The translations under genes were made by a program, and so were the position numbers. 64,000 nt of DNA from Brachypterus glaber (taxonomy: Eukaryota > Arthropoda > Insecta > Coleoptera > Kateretidae). Each line of letters opens with the position of its first letter. Position 1 is the first letter of the stretch. Positions 52,289-63,830 of this stretch are shown piece by piece. The notes under the pieces are model-generated. The model saw only the letters and a list, made by a program, of their open reading frames with translations, did not search any database and was not told the origin of the DNA. The stretch lies in the NCBI GenBank assembly GCA_958510825.1, contig OY294048.1, forward strand, positions 12,975,589-13,039,588, given 5' to 3'.

Positions 52289-53036
52289 AGCATTAACCAA
52301 TGATGATAGTTTTAAACCCTAGTCTTAAAAAAATAAATAAAAATAAATAGTGTTTAGATTTCATCAAAAACTTTTAGTTATCTAAAAACTAATACTGTGG
52401 CTTGGTTCTAAAAGGACCAATGCCAATTTTTCAATAGCAGCTTTTTCAAAATATTTGTTGCGTTTTGTCGGACCATTCCGCGGTTTGAATGGTTTTTCAA
52501 CTTCATGACAGATGCCCTACCACTTCAATCCCGTTCATTCCATCTTAATCGACCGAATGAAAAGTTTCTACGTATTTTTGGATGCTGAAAATGAATATGG
52601 CAATGAAAAAAATTCTTGACCTTCAAAATCTTGATATATAGCGCTTAACGGTTTTTTTTTGTATACGTTCAAGGCAAAAAAAAATCCGCAAGGTTAAAAA
52701 AAAAATAAATTATAGAAATATTGCTAAATAAAAAGGATTCATGCCATTACTTGCAGATTTTAAATAGTTATCCTAGTTAATTTTTTACAGGGCCATAAAG
52801 TCCGAATATGGCACTTCTTTCGTGTTTTTCCGATATATTTTATTAAAATTTTTTCAGGAGGCCTTTTATTGTCAATTTTTTTTAAATCACTAAAAAAAAC
52901 TTGAGAAAAACAGTGTGGTTGAGGATATCAGACCATTTTATGATATTTCTTTTGACATGTACAACGTTAAACCCACCCCAGACTCTCCTCCACTGGAGAA
53001 AAAAAAAGATGTAATTTTTTTATAAAGCATATGTAT

Positions 53037-53324
53037 GTACGAGGGGTTTATTTATTGAAAAGAAGTGTACAAAGATTGTGAGGATCAAAGGATTGTGAGG
53101 ATCAAAGGATTGTGAAAGATTGTCAAAGATGGCCAAAAAGATTGTGAAAGATTGTATAAATTTTTAATGAAGATTTTTAAAGATTTTGGAAAGATTTCAG
53201 ATGATTGTGGAAGATTGTAGATAATTGTGGAGGAGGAGGATTGTAGTAAGGAATTGTCAAGGATTAAAAAGGATTGTTGGATAGGTGTACAAGGATTGTC
53301 CAATAAATAAACTCCTCGTGTACA
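53037..53324. mobile_element. Small element with GATTGTGRA tandem core
   Basis: GTACGAGGGGTTTATTTATTG at the left mirrors CAATAAATAAACTCCTCGTG / TAC at the right. The interior is made of degenerate tandem units on AAGATTGTGRA, including two exact GATTGTGAGGATCAAAG units near 53077-53109. The long minus-strand open frame is a by-product of the repeat. Confidence 0.83.
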
Positions 53325-53359
53325 CATATATAAAATTTTGGCTGTATTTATGGTATTTA

Positions 53360-54019
53360 TACAGTGCGGTCCAAAAGTCACCCCCCCCCCCTTTAACTTT
53401 TGAACGAGTTGAGATATCGACTTCAAATTTAGAACTCTTAAATAAGACAACTTAAACTATCTTTTAGCATATATTTAATATTTTCAGCTCTTAAAATGTG
53501 GGCAGAGGGGCATGGGGGGACATTTTTTTAAATGGAAAGGGGGGTCGTGTGATACAGCATTTTAAAGCTTATAAAATTATCTATAACATTTTTAAATTTT
53601 TTAAAAATGTTTTTTAAGGTTTTGATTTTTCAATTTTTTGTGCTAAAACATTCGATTTTTTAAGTTTTTTTTTATAAATTTTTATTTATGTCAACTAAAA
53701 TTAGTTTAAAAGTATAATTAACATTTTTTTATGATGAAATTAGGGATTTTTAAAAAATAATTTGTTTTTTTTTTATTTAAAAATATGGAGTTTAATGGAG
53801 AATTTTATAAGCTTTAAAATGATGTATTACACGACCCCCCTTTCCATTTAAAAAAATGTGCCCCCATGCCCCCCTGCCCACATTTTAAGAGCTGAAAGTA
53901 TTAAATATATGCTAAAAGATAGTTTAAGTTGTCTTATTTAAAAGTTCCAAATTTGAAGTCGATATCTCAACTGGTTCAAAAGTTAAGAGGGGGGGGGGTG
54001 ACTTTTGGACCGCTCTGTA
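53360..54019. mobile_element. Mariner-like MITE, TACAGTGCGGTCCAAAAGTC family
   Basis: TACAGTGCGGTCCAAAAGTCA at the left and TGACTTTTGGACCGCTCTGTA at the right mirror each other, each next to a C or G run. Inner landmarks GAGATATCGACTTCAAATTT, CATGGGGGGACATTTTTTTA and GGTCGTGTGATAC appear in both arms. The ends are TA-bounded. Nearly the same element is at 60385-61110. Confidence 0.9.
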
Positions 54020-54354
54020 TAAAATTTTTGATTAAATATATCGGAAAACATGAAAAGAGTACCATATTTGGAATTTGTGGCCCTGTAAAAAATTAACTAG
54101 GGTATATATTTAAAATCTGCAAGCAATGGCATGAATCATTTTTATTTAGCAATATTTCCATTATTTTTTTTGCCTTGAACGCATGCAAAACAACCCATTG
54201 TGCATAGCGCAATATTTTGAGGGCCAAGAATTTTTTTCATTGCCATATTCGTTTTTAGCGCCCAAAAATACGTAGAAAAAATATAGTCTTTTATAAAAAC
54301 CAACCAAACCAACATTATTTTTTTTGTGGTTCTGTGTAATCGATCCTTTCTCAA

Positions 54355-54705
54355 GGGCGTAGATGAGGGGGGGTAATGGGGGTAATTACCCCCCCCATAG
54401 GCGTAGCCGCCAATTTTGTTTGCAGGGCGCCAAGTTTGGTAGAAACCGTCAGGGACAAAGCTTTTGTCTTAGGGTTTTTTTTGGGCGCCGTCATTTTTTT
54501 GTAGGGGCGCCACGTTTGCTAGAAACTGTCAGGGAGAAAGCTTTTCTTGATGGCATTTTTTAGGGGCATTTTTTTTTGTAGGCGCACAAGGTTTATTTTA
54601 GGGTGTTTTTTCTTTTGCTAGGGGCGCCAAAATTGAGGCTTGAAAGGCCGGCCCTGGGTATTACCCCCCCCCCATAGAAGAAAAATATCTACGCCTTTGT
54701 CCTTT
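54355..54705. mobile_element. Inverted-repeat element with tandem GGGCGCCA units
   Basis: AAGGGCGTAGATGAGGGGG at the left faces CCCCCATAGAAGAAAAATAT / CTACGCCTTTG at the right. Inside, two roughly 90-bp units share GGCGCCA.GTTTG.TAGAAACYGTCAGGGA.AAAGCTTTT. GGCCGGCCCTGG at 54651 may be a fragment of a hAT-like end. Confidence 0.65.
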
Positions 54706-56526
54706 CTAGAATTTTAATTAGAACTAAAATTATTTTGTTTTTTTTCCGAAATTTAACGATATTCCGCCTGTGTGCAGCGTAGAAGTCAAGTATCAAGGTA
54801 GATATTTTTAGTTTTACAGGTTTTGAAATTCACTTTTTTGTTTATGAATCATAACACATTTCTATATTCTACATATCTATAAATATCTACAAGACGTTTG
54901 TCACGTTTCAAAAAACAATCAAGTTTTCTATCTCAAATCAAATCAATGCCTGCGTTCAATGGAAACAGCAGAACTCATCGAAAGCTGTCAAATCACTACT
55001 GAACGCTATGATCAGTTTCGTTTGACAGATGTGGCTGAATCATTCCTCATCAACGTTTTGAGAATGATTACTTTTGATTGATTTTATAAAAGCGCGGGAA
55101 GGTACTTTTTATGGGTATTTCTAACCTCGAATGGTGGTTGTGACAAGTGACAGATTATCTGTCACAGATATTAGCCGTTCAGCAGTTTGCTAGCAAAACT
55201 TATCATTTCGATACCCCTAAGCAACAAAGCCGTAACTCATATATTGTCATTTTTCACGACAGCTAAATTTCTAAAATATATTTTTTTTTGTATTTAAGGG
55301 TGGGCTAATGATTTAAGTAGAAAAGGTAGCCACGTGATACATCATTTGAAAGCTTATAAAATTCTCTATTTAACTGTATAAGTATTTATTTTGTATTTAT
55401 TGTTTGTTTCTGATAATATTCAAGTTTAAAATTTCCTACTTTAGTGTTTTTAGGTAAACTTTTGGTTAAAATGGCCTGTGGAGAAATCTGAGTGTTACCA
55501 CCAGTGTATCTTTTTATCGTTTACCAATGAGTATAACTCAAAATGGGTCTAACTTGAGTTACATCCTTGTTGGATGGGAGTGTCGATTTGATGACTTTTG
55601 ATTAGTTTTGCTGTTTGCATTGAACGCAGCAAATGAACAAGTTGTGAAGATATGGAATGCTAGTTTTTCAAAAAACACGATTTTTTACCAATTTTAATTC
55701 TGATTTTATTAGGGGTCACAACAAAGGCAGAGGCAGGGGGGATTTTTAGATGAAAAGGGGGTCGTTCTTTAAATTTTATTATATAAGCTATAGGGAAAAG
55801 TATTGTTTTGTTGACAGCCGGTTTTAATTTGCTTTCCTTATTTATAGCGTTCCATATAGAGAAGATTGTTGACTCGTTACGTAATCATAACGAGGTACTA
55901 CCTACTCAACTATTTAAAAAGATATAGTTTGACATTTAATAATCACTCATCGGCGAATTTCCAGTGCTCGCATAGGCGCCGCGTCGATTCTATCGTTGAC
56001 GCGAGGTTTTAAATATTTACATTTTTATTTTCTTCGAAAAACACCGATATATTTACATATTTATAGTTAATATGTATATTCAATATTGTTGTGTGTACAA
56101 ATTAGTCGTCAAATGTTTCGATTTAGTGACTTTTATAAAAATTTCCCTCATAATTCGGCAAAATTATTCCTAAGCCTATGTTTCTGTGTTTATTTTCAAC
56201 ATTGATGAGTCATAACTGAATTTATTCCGATCAGTGTTAATAATATGATTAATTTAATTGTAAATATAAATATAAAGGCTTTTCGATATGTTTTGGTTAT
56301 ACTTTGCCAAAGTAACTTTGGTTATAGGATTAATCAGTACCGGGCACAGCCAGCACGGGCACGTTTACAGGAAGGTTTCGCCCCCCCCCCCAAACTTCAA
56401 ACTTCTAAAAAATAACTTTTAAAGAATAAAATTTTAAAAGTAGAGCATTTCGGTAGGTATTGCAATTTGAGGTCCTTAAATTTGATCATACACAGTTTAT
56501 TTTTTTGTTAGATATTGTTTATAGAA
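54706..56526. other. No gene recognised; degraded repeats
   Basis: 55240-55400 retains mariner-like family pieces (CACGTGATACATCATTTGAAAGC). 56381-56391 is a C run. Pseudo-palindromic TGACAGATTATCTGTCACAGATA lies at 55148. No coding region is supported. Confidence 0.45.
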
Positions 56527-56757
56527 GAGAAAAAGATGCAAGTCGCTTGTAAAACAAGTTTACACTACAATATTTCAAAAACGCTTTGACCCAGTGACTT
56601 GAAATTTGGAAAAAAGATTTTCTAAGTATACTTTGTTTACTATAGTAAACAAAATTTGTTCCAAATTTCAAGTCTGTATGTCAAAGATTTCTTGAAATAT
56701 CCTAGTGTAAAGTTGTTTTGCAAGCGACTTGCATCTTTTTCTCTACTATATGCCGTT
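56527..56757. mobile_element. RAGATGCRAGTYGCTTG family, copy 2
   Basis: AGAGAAAAAGATGCAAGTCG / CTTGTAAAACAAGTTTACAC at the left mirrors GTGTAAAGTTGTTTTGCAAG / CGACTTGCATCTTTTTCTCT at the right. The centre is AGTATACTTTGTTTACTATA. Confidence 0.87.
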
Positions 56758-57150
56758 GTCCGCGTTGCATACATGGGGCTTTTTACCAACTTTGAAAGTA
56801 ATCCCCCCAAAAACAAAACAAAAAATTAAAAAAAAAAAATAAAATATTTAATTTTTTTTCGTTTTTTTTTTACAAAAAGATAGTTTGATTTGATTTTTAA
56901 TTTTTTTTTTCAAAAAAAAATCGTTTTTCAAAAAAGATCTTTTACAAAAAATGTATTTTTTTTTAATTTTTTTGAATTTTTTTTTTAATGGTTTGGAAAA
57001 ATGCAATACACCATTTACTGTGAATAGTATATAATGGAATACGTAGCATTACATATCTTCACTGCTTGTTTGATTATGCAGTTTTTGACAGTTTTCCTAT
57101 TTTTTAAGTTTTTTAATACCCATTAAAACATCCTTTAAAGGTGCTTTAAT
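56758..57150. repeat. Copy of the CTTCACGGCTTGTTT family
   Basis: Contains GTAATCCCCCCAAAAACAAA and ACCATTTACTGTGAATAGTA, shared with 19505-20045 and 58560-58730. Mostly A/T homopolymer runs. Confidence 0.55.
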
Positions 57151-57675
57151 AGTATATTAAAGTACTAGTTTCATAACATATGTTTTTAGCGCACGAGTAC
57201 AAGTTTAGAAAACGAGCCGCTTGCGGCGAGTTTTCTAAAGTAGTAGTGCGCTAAAAACGTGTTATGAAACGAGTGCTTTATACAATTTTTTCTATTTTGC
57301 TCTAAAATTTAAAAAAACTTACATTTAAATTGATGACTGATTTAGGGACTTTTGTTTTGGATTGGCATTACAGTTTACACCATGTTTAAAATTCTAAGAA
57401 CAAATGATATTTTGATATATTTTATAGTCATCTCTTCTCTTTTTTACTGCAATTAACCAAGCCACAATTTTAACATGGTAAAAATAACTTAAACACAAAA
57501 TTTTTTAGAAAATTCAACTTTAAAGCGACATTGACATTTGCACGGAAAACGTCAAGCGATAGGCCAGGTCTGTTGCCAACCCAAAAGAACAAAAAGTACA
57601 GACCTCTTATGGGCCTATAAGAACACGCAAAATGCGTGTGATTATGAGCTTATAAGAGTCGCAAAATAGAAAAAG
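57151..57675. mobile_element. Single arm of the window-start foldback family
   Basis: Begins AGTATATTAAAGTACTAG and proceeds through GAGCCGCTTGCGGCGAG, CATTTGCACGGAAAACGTCA and TATAAGAACACGCAAAATGC to TTATAAGAGTCGCAAAATAG. It is the complement, and in its last part the direct equivalent, of bases 1-834. It carries the CGAGCCGCTTGCGGCGAG hairpin that the window-start copy lacks. No second arm follows. Confidence 0.85.
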
Positions 57676-60154
57676 GTATAAAATCTTAGAACAAATTACG
57701 TAATGCATTTTTAGGGATTTTTGATATTAAATTTAAAAATAATGCAGTACTTTTAAAAATCCTATTAAATTTAATTTATAAAAGCAATTTCATTGAAACT
57801 TTCAAGCACTAATAATTTCAGATCTCATTTTTGAATTTAAGTAAACCCGATACATTTATTCATAAATTATTTATTTTATTTTATACATTTATTCATATTT
57901 CACGGTGAACTGGATCAAATTTTTAGTTTACCTTTTTGCCAACTCTGATTTTTGTACATAAACTTTTTGTTTATGATAAATTATATATAGGTTCATGTAT
58001 AGTGCGCGTAACTATTTTTTAATCTAATTGTAACTATGACTTGTGTAAACTATCTGTAAAACACCAATAAAATCTTATTCTATTCAATTCTAAATTTATC
58101 AATTTAAAACCAAAAATAAAAAAAAAATCCGTAAAATATGCTTTCTAAATTATATTTTTAATATCTACATATACAGGGTGTCCCAACGAAGCCGAGTCGG
58201 TCGATATATAGTAAGGTATCCACTTTAGAGAAAAACTTTAAAGGGAAAAGTTGTATGGTTTTAAAAAATGCATATTCTAAAAATATTTTTAAATGTACAG
58301 GATGGTCCTCTTAGGGTGTGTAACACCTGACTTAATTTTTCTAAATGGAATGGTATATTTTTTATTATGTCATCTTACTTGTCATAAAAATAAATTTATT
58401 TTAATGTCATATTATTATTAAAAAATGCATTTTTAGTGATGAGATAAAACCCAATTTTAATTTACAATCAAGTTAAGGGGTTACCATTTAAAAAAAATCG
58501 AAAAAGCTGAAATAAAATTCCGTTTAACGTAACGTTTTTATGATTTGTTTATTATTAATTCTTCCAATTTTGAAAGTAATCCCCCCAAAAACAAAAAAGT
58601 TATGGGGGGTTTAACTTAAAAAAAAAATTAAATAATATTTTCAAAATTTTTTGCAATACCTATACCATTTACTGTGAATAGTATATAATGAAATGCGTAA
58701 CATTACATATCTTCACGGCTTGTTGTTTCATGAAACACCTATGTATCCAATATTTTGTTTTCTGGGACGTTTTTTGTCGAATTTGGATATTTCGAAACTA
58801 CCATCTTATCTGTTCTAGCGCTTATGCGCTGTGAATAGTGTAACAATTACGAATTACGCATTCAATAATGTTTACTAATACATAGTTATAATTATTAATG
58901 GGTCCAATTACTAATAAGAATAATGACTAACAGGAATAATTAGCTGGTCGTGCGTACGAAAATGGTAGGCGATGGAAAGTATTTTATACTCCTCACAGTT
59001 TCGCAGCAGATGACTATTATACGTTTACTTCGGACCCCAAAAAAAAAAGAAAAATTTATCCCAAAATAAAAAAAACAAGTGGTGAAGATATGTAATGTTT
59101 AGGGTCACTTCATCTGTACTTAGTCCGTTTTTGCTCTGGTTTTCGTTTTTTTCTTCCTAAGAAAAAGAGAAAAGCTAAGTCCAAAAACCGAAAACTAACG
59201 AAAGAGAACGAAAGAAAAAATAAGATGAAGTGACTCTAGTAATGTTACGCATTCCATTATATATTATTCAAAACAAAACATTTTTTAACACTTTTTTTTA
59301 TTTCCTCTTTGCGAAAAAAAAATTTTTTTTCAGGCAGGAGCTGGAATAATATAAAAATGTACTAAGGTGCGTTGTTTTTAAACAACTTTAAATAAAAAGT
59401 CCGTCTATCACGTTTTTTTTTCTGCACGATAACTCAACAAATAATAATCCGATCGACTTTTTTAAGGAAAAATTAATCTCGGTAATGACACGAAGCCCAA
59501 AATAATACTAATGGGGGACTAAATATTTAAAAAACTCTAAAAACATATTGGAAGAAAATCCCCGATGAACATTTTTTCAGGAAAAATTACATTTATTAAA
59601 AAGATTAATCGTACATACCAAATTTGAACTTTTTAAAAAATTAAAAAATGGAATGTCATTTTTTCAGTAAAAATTACCTTTATTTTAAGAGTAACTTTTA
59701 TACAAAATTTGAAAAAAAAAAAAAATAATTTAAAAACAAAAAAACAACTGCGGGGGGCCCCACTTAAAATTAAAAATATTCCAATAAAGTTTAACTTAAA
59801 ACTAGAATGCGAAAAATAACCCGATCTTCACGGCTTGTTATATTCTTCACAATACGATGGTTTCGAAATCGATCAGATTATTCGTTCTTGACTTATCGTG
59901 TCTACAAAAATCGTTACATCAGACGGACGACATTTAAAAAAAATAGTTACTTTTTCATGAAACAAATTTATATCCAAATTTTTTTTGTCTAGGACTATTT
60001 TTGAAAATACGAAACTACCGTATATTATTCTAGCGCAGGCGCTGTGAATAATATAATAATAATCATTATTATTATTATTTATTTCAAAAAGTACACAAAT
60101 ATGCTATACAATATGAATAAAAATTTTCACATAGATGACCGTGAACATGAAAAA
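57676..60154. other. No gene; lone transposon ends and repeat pieces
   Basis: 58174 has a lone end ACAGGGTGTCCCAACGAAGC. 58560-58830 and 59390-60055 are copies of the family at 19505, in opposite orientations (GGCGCTGTGAATAATAT closes the second). A hairpin-like pair TTTTCGTTTTTTTCTTCC / AACGAAAGAAAAAATAAG surrounds 59150, flanked by CACTTCATCT and AGATGAAGTG. Nothing coding. Confidence 0.45.
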
Positions 60155-60363
60155 CGTCTAAATAAGAAAAGCAAGCTTACAAAACAACCTTACACTACGA
60201 TATTTCAAGAACGCTTTGACATAGAGACTTCAAATTGTGGCCAAAAGTTTTTGCCACGTTGAACATCTTTGGTCCAAAATTTAAGTGTCTGTGTCAAAGT
60301 ATTTTTGAAATATCGTAGTATAAAGTTGTTTTGCAAGCGACTTGCAACTTTAATACGACTATA
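60155..60363. mobile_element. RAGATGCRAGTYGCTTG family, copy 3
   Basis: AAGCTTACAAAACAACCTTA / CACTACGATATTTCAAGAAC mirrors GAAATATCGTAGTATAAAGT / TGTTTTGCAAGCGACTTGCA. More diverged than copies 1 and 2. Confidence 0.8.
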
Positions 60364-60384
60364 CGAATTCTACTTCCAAGTCTA

Positions 60385-61110
60385 TACAGAGCGGTCCAAA
60401 AGTCACCCCCCCCCCCGTCTTAACTTTTGAACCAGTTGAGATATCAACTTCAAATTAGAACTCTTAAATAAGACAACTTAAACTATCTTTTAGCATATAT
60501 TTGATATTTTCAGCTGTTAAAATGTGGGCAGGAGGGCATGGGGGGACATTTTTTTAAATGGAAAGGGGGGTCGTGTTATACATCATTTTAAAGCTTATAA
60601 AATTCTCTATTTAAACTTACATTTTTAAATTTTTAAAAAATGTTTTTTAAGGTTTTGATTTTTCAATTTTTTGTGCTAAAACATTCGATTTTTTAAGTTT
60701 TTTTTTATAAATTTTTATTTATGTCAACTAAAATTAGTTTAAAAGTATAATTAACATTTTTTTATGATGAAATTAGGCATTTTTAAAAAATTATATGTTT
60801 TTTTAGAGGAATTTTGACATTAATACCCATTTTCAACCCCATTTTAAACTAATTTTTTTTTTTTAATTTAAAAATATGGAGTTAAATAGAGAATTTTATA
60901 AGCTTTAAAATGATGTATTACACGACCCCCCTTTCCATTTAAAAAAAATGTGCCCCCATGCCCCCCTGCCCACATTTTAAGAGCTGAAAGTATTAAATAT
61001 ATGCTAAAAGATAGTTTAAGTTGTCTTATTTAAAAGTTCCAAATTTGAAGTCGATATCTCAACTGGTTCAAAAGTTAAGAGGGGGGGGGTGACTTTTGGA
61101 CCGCTCTGTA
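60385..61110. mobile_element. Mariner-like MITE, second TACAGWGCGGTCCAAAAGTC copy
   Basis: TACAGAGCGGTCCAAAAGTCA and TGACTTTTGGACCGCTCTGTA ends. The internal sequence is nearly identical to 53360-54019 (TTTTGATTTTTCAATTTTTT, AATTAACATTTTTTTATGATG), with an extra internal segment (60800-60860). Confidence 0.92.
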
Positions 61111-61125
61111 TAAAATCGGTTGACT

Positions 61126-61280
61126 ACAGGCTGATTTAGGCATAATGATCACTAACTAAAGTAAGCCATTCTGTCCTTTTTATTGGCCAGCTGAGAAGCT
61201 ATCTTTCTTTTTGGCCAATAGAAACGACATAACGTCTTATTTTAGTTAGTGATAATTATGCCTGAATCAGCCTTGCCTGT
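61126..61280. mobile_element. Short MITE, ACAGGCTGATTTAGGCATAA ends
   Basis: Left ACAGGCTGATTTAGGCATAA / TGATCACTAACTAAA mirrors TTTAGTTAGTGATAATTATG / CCTGAATCAGCC...GCCTGT. Inner TTTTTATTGGCCA faces TTTTTGGCCAATA. It is noncoding. Confidence 0.85.
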
Positions 61281-61467
61281 AAGTAGGTATATACCTATAG
61301 GTAATTTTAATTCTTGGCTACAAACGGTACATGTTTCTAACTTTCCAATTTCGTTTAGTAAAAGTTGAATCTATGTTTTATATATGTTTAATGAATTTAA
61401 ATCATTTCATTATGGTAGATTTAATGGGTCCCCCCTTGCACCTTGTTATTAATAACCCTTATAATTA

Positions 61468-61570
61468 CACAGCCCCACAAAAGTAGGTGTTCCGCCGGAC
61501 CAGACCTATTAATTCTTACGTATTTTGAGTCGCTTAAATCGAATCCAAAGTTATCTTTTGTTTTTTTCCT
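61468..61570. mobile_element. Left-end fragment of the CACAGCCCCAC palindrome family
   Basis: TTA followed by CACAGCCCCACAAAAGTAGG, then CGGACCAGACCTATTAATTC, TTACGTATTTTGAGTCGC and TTAAATCGAATCC, parallels the first 75 nt of the full element at 62033. The TTA in front matches a TWA target site. Confidence 0.7.
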
Positions 61571-62032
61571 CCCTTAAAAACCATAACATAAATGTACGAA
61601 AAAAGTATGTTTATTGAGATTAGTCCGTAACTCTGTCAGAGCTTGGCTCTTTATTAAGAAAAAGTTTATTTTTTATTAAAAACAAAACAAACAAACAAAC
61701 TTCCAAGATTTTTTTCTTGAGGACTTTTTGTTACAAACGTCGTTGGGAAGCAATTTCAGAGTGGTTCCGCGGTTTTATTGAAAACACGTGAAAAATTATA
61801 ATATGGAAACAATGTGAGATTTCCTAAAATGGATGGAAACGGTAGGATATTTCCTTAAAAAATGTGTTGGATTGAAATGGAAACATTACAAAATTTTCTT
61901 AAAAAATGTGTGGGATTCAGAAAAAAAGATTTCCTAAAATGGAATTTTCTATAGGAACCTAAAGGTTTTGAAAGGAAATTTCGTTAATGAACATGCAATA
62001 CCTCCTAACTGACATTTTTGACCAATATATAA

Positions 62033-63360
62033 CACAGCCCCACAAAAAAAAAGTCCGGATCTCTAGACCAGACATGTGTATCCTTATGTATTTTGGCCCG
62101 CTGAATCCGAATCCGAGGTCAGAAAAAGCCCTACACCCCAGGAATTGGCCCCAGAGGCCGAAAATGGCCGCTGAAAGGTGTGAAACGGGAATTCCGGCAT
62201 GACGGATGCTCAGGGCAGGTTGAGATTGCATTCTCAAGGCAAAGTCGAATTAGTGGGTAACCGAGCTTAGATCCGACAGGCATCGCGGCCCCTGAGGCCG
62301 GAAAATGGGCCCCTGGGGGCCGAAAAATCGAGATTTTCACGTCGGGATCGCAGCACTTCGATTTTCTTGTAACTTCAAACTGCAGCAACGTAAAGAGGCT
62401 GGAACCTCTTCCAGGCCCATTGAAATTCACACCCAGGGTCCGAAAAACGGGCCCTCAGGGCGGGAAAATCAAGATTTCCACGTCGTCATCACGGCACTCA
62501 AATTTCTATGGACTCTAAAACTCACGGAAACACTGGCAATGTAGCAACATTTCGAGGCCCATTGTAATTCATGCCCGGGCCCAGAAAATGGACCCTTAGG
62601 ACCAGTTTGAAACTCCATAAAAATTCGACTGCCGTGATTCCGACATCTCGATTTTCCAGGCCTTAAGGACCATTTTCTTTGCACCGGGCATGAATTCCAA
62701 TGGGCCTGAAGTTGTTCCAACATCTTCAGTGTTTCCTGAGTTTGAAAGTCCATATAAACTTGAGTGCCGTGATTCTGACATGGGATTCTCGATTTTCGGC
62801 CCTTCAGGCCCATTTTCTGGGCCTCGGGCATACATTCCAATGAGCCACGAATTGTTCCAACATCGTCAGTGTTTCCTGAGTTTGAAAGTCCATAGAAACG
62901 TCAATGACGACGTGGAAATCTTGATTTTCCTGCCCTGAGGGCCCATTTTCCGGACCCTGGGCGTGAATTTCAATGGGCCTGGAAGAGGTTCCAGCCTCTT
63001 TACGTAGCTGCAGTTTGAAGTTTCAAGAAAATCCAAGTACTGCGATCCCGACGTGAAAATCTCGATTTTTCGGGCCCCAAGGGCCCATTTTCCGGCCTCA
63101 GGGGCCGCGATGCCTGTCGGATCTAACCACCGTTAGCCACTAATTCGACTTTGCCTTGAGAATGCAATCTCAACCTGCCCTGAGCATCCGTCATGCCGGA
63201 ATTCCCGTTTCACACCTTTCAGCGGCCATTTTCGGCCTCTGGGGCCAATTCCTGGGGTGTAGGGCTTTTTCTGACCTCGGATTCGGATTCAGCGGGCAAA
63301 AATACATAAGGATACACATGTCTGGTCTAGAGATCCAGACTTTTTTTTTGTGGGGCTGTG
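62033..63360. mobile_element. GC-rich 1.33-kb palindromic element with TAA target duplication
   Basis: CACAGCCCCACAAAAAAAAAG at the left mirrors CTTTTTTTTTGTGGGGCTGTG at the right. TAA flanks both ends (62030-62032, 63361-63363), as in PIF/Harbinger. The arms (about 600 bp each) are almost fully self-complementary, so transcripts or single strands would fold into one long hairpin. Clearly richer in G+C than the surroundings. Modules of about 135-145 bp recur in the centre (GGGCATGAATTCCAATGGGCC at 62687, then variants near 62826 and 62960). Open frames on both strands mirror each other and are not called genes. Confidence 0.88.
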
Positions 63361-63554
63361 TAATACCGTTTAACTACAATATAAGCTAGAATAGTTTAAA
63401 TGTAAGACTAAAACATCTTTAGGGACAATAAGTAACCTCACACCACTTTAATTATATTGCTATAATTATTAAAAATGGAGTAAACAGCAACTTTAAGAAC
63501 TGTTTTTCGTTGCTCCTGAAAAATTTTACTTTTCACACTTGGTATTGCAAGTTC

Positions 63555-63830
63555 ATGGTCGATTTCCAACGAACTAATAACTCTTCTTTCTAGAATACGC
63601 ATACCGTTAAAATAAAGTATTGTCAACATCTCGGTTTGTTTGTAAACAAATAGTAGGTATATTCAGGCCTGAAAAATAACAATTACCTGTAACTGGTATT
63701 GTTGTCTCTGTTAGAACAAAGATGTGCGAGTAAGACAGACGCATATTTATGTTGCCGACGTTTTTGTCAGTTTTAACGAATGAAATGCCTATTCTAGAGA
63801 GAAGAGTTATTAGTTCGTTGTCGATTTCCT
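63555..63830. repeat. Inverted repeat near the window end
   Basis: TCGATTTCCAACGAACTAAT / AACTCTTCTTTCTAGAATA at 63558 is mirrored by TATTCTAGAGAGAAGAGTTA / TTAGTTCGTTGTCGATTTCC near 63790-63830. The spacer is about 190 bp. A 63-residue minus-strand frame (63438-63629) overlaps it and is not supported as a gene. The final bases 63831-64000 show only a G run (63911-63922) and an A/T-rich end. Confidence 0.65.

Larger units (their letters stand above)
52568..54290. mobile_element. Inverted-repeat element with about 285-bp arms and two nested elements
   Basis: The left arm (TTTCTACGTATTTTTGG, GAATATGGCAATGAAAAAAA, AATATTGCTAAATAAAAAGG, TTTACAGGGCCATAAAGTCC) is mirrored at 54030-54290. Elements at 53037-53324 and 53360-54019 lie between the arms. 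It is noncoding. Confidence 0.83.

Noticed and set aside
53085..53450. 121-residue minus-strand frame rich in Leu, Ser and Pro
   Set aside because: It spans the tandem GATTGTG repeat and crosses into the neighbouring MITE, so it is not a gene.
61959..62840. Several 70-120-residue frames on both strands in the 62-63 kb palindrome
   Set aside because: They mirror each other across the inverted repeat and contain no known motif; GC-richness alone lowers stop frequency.
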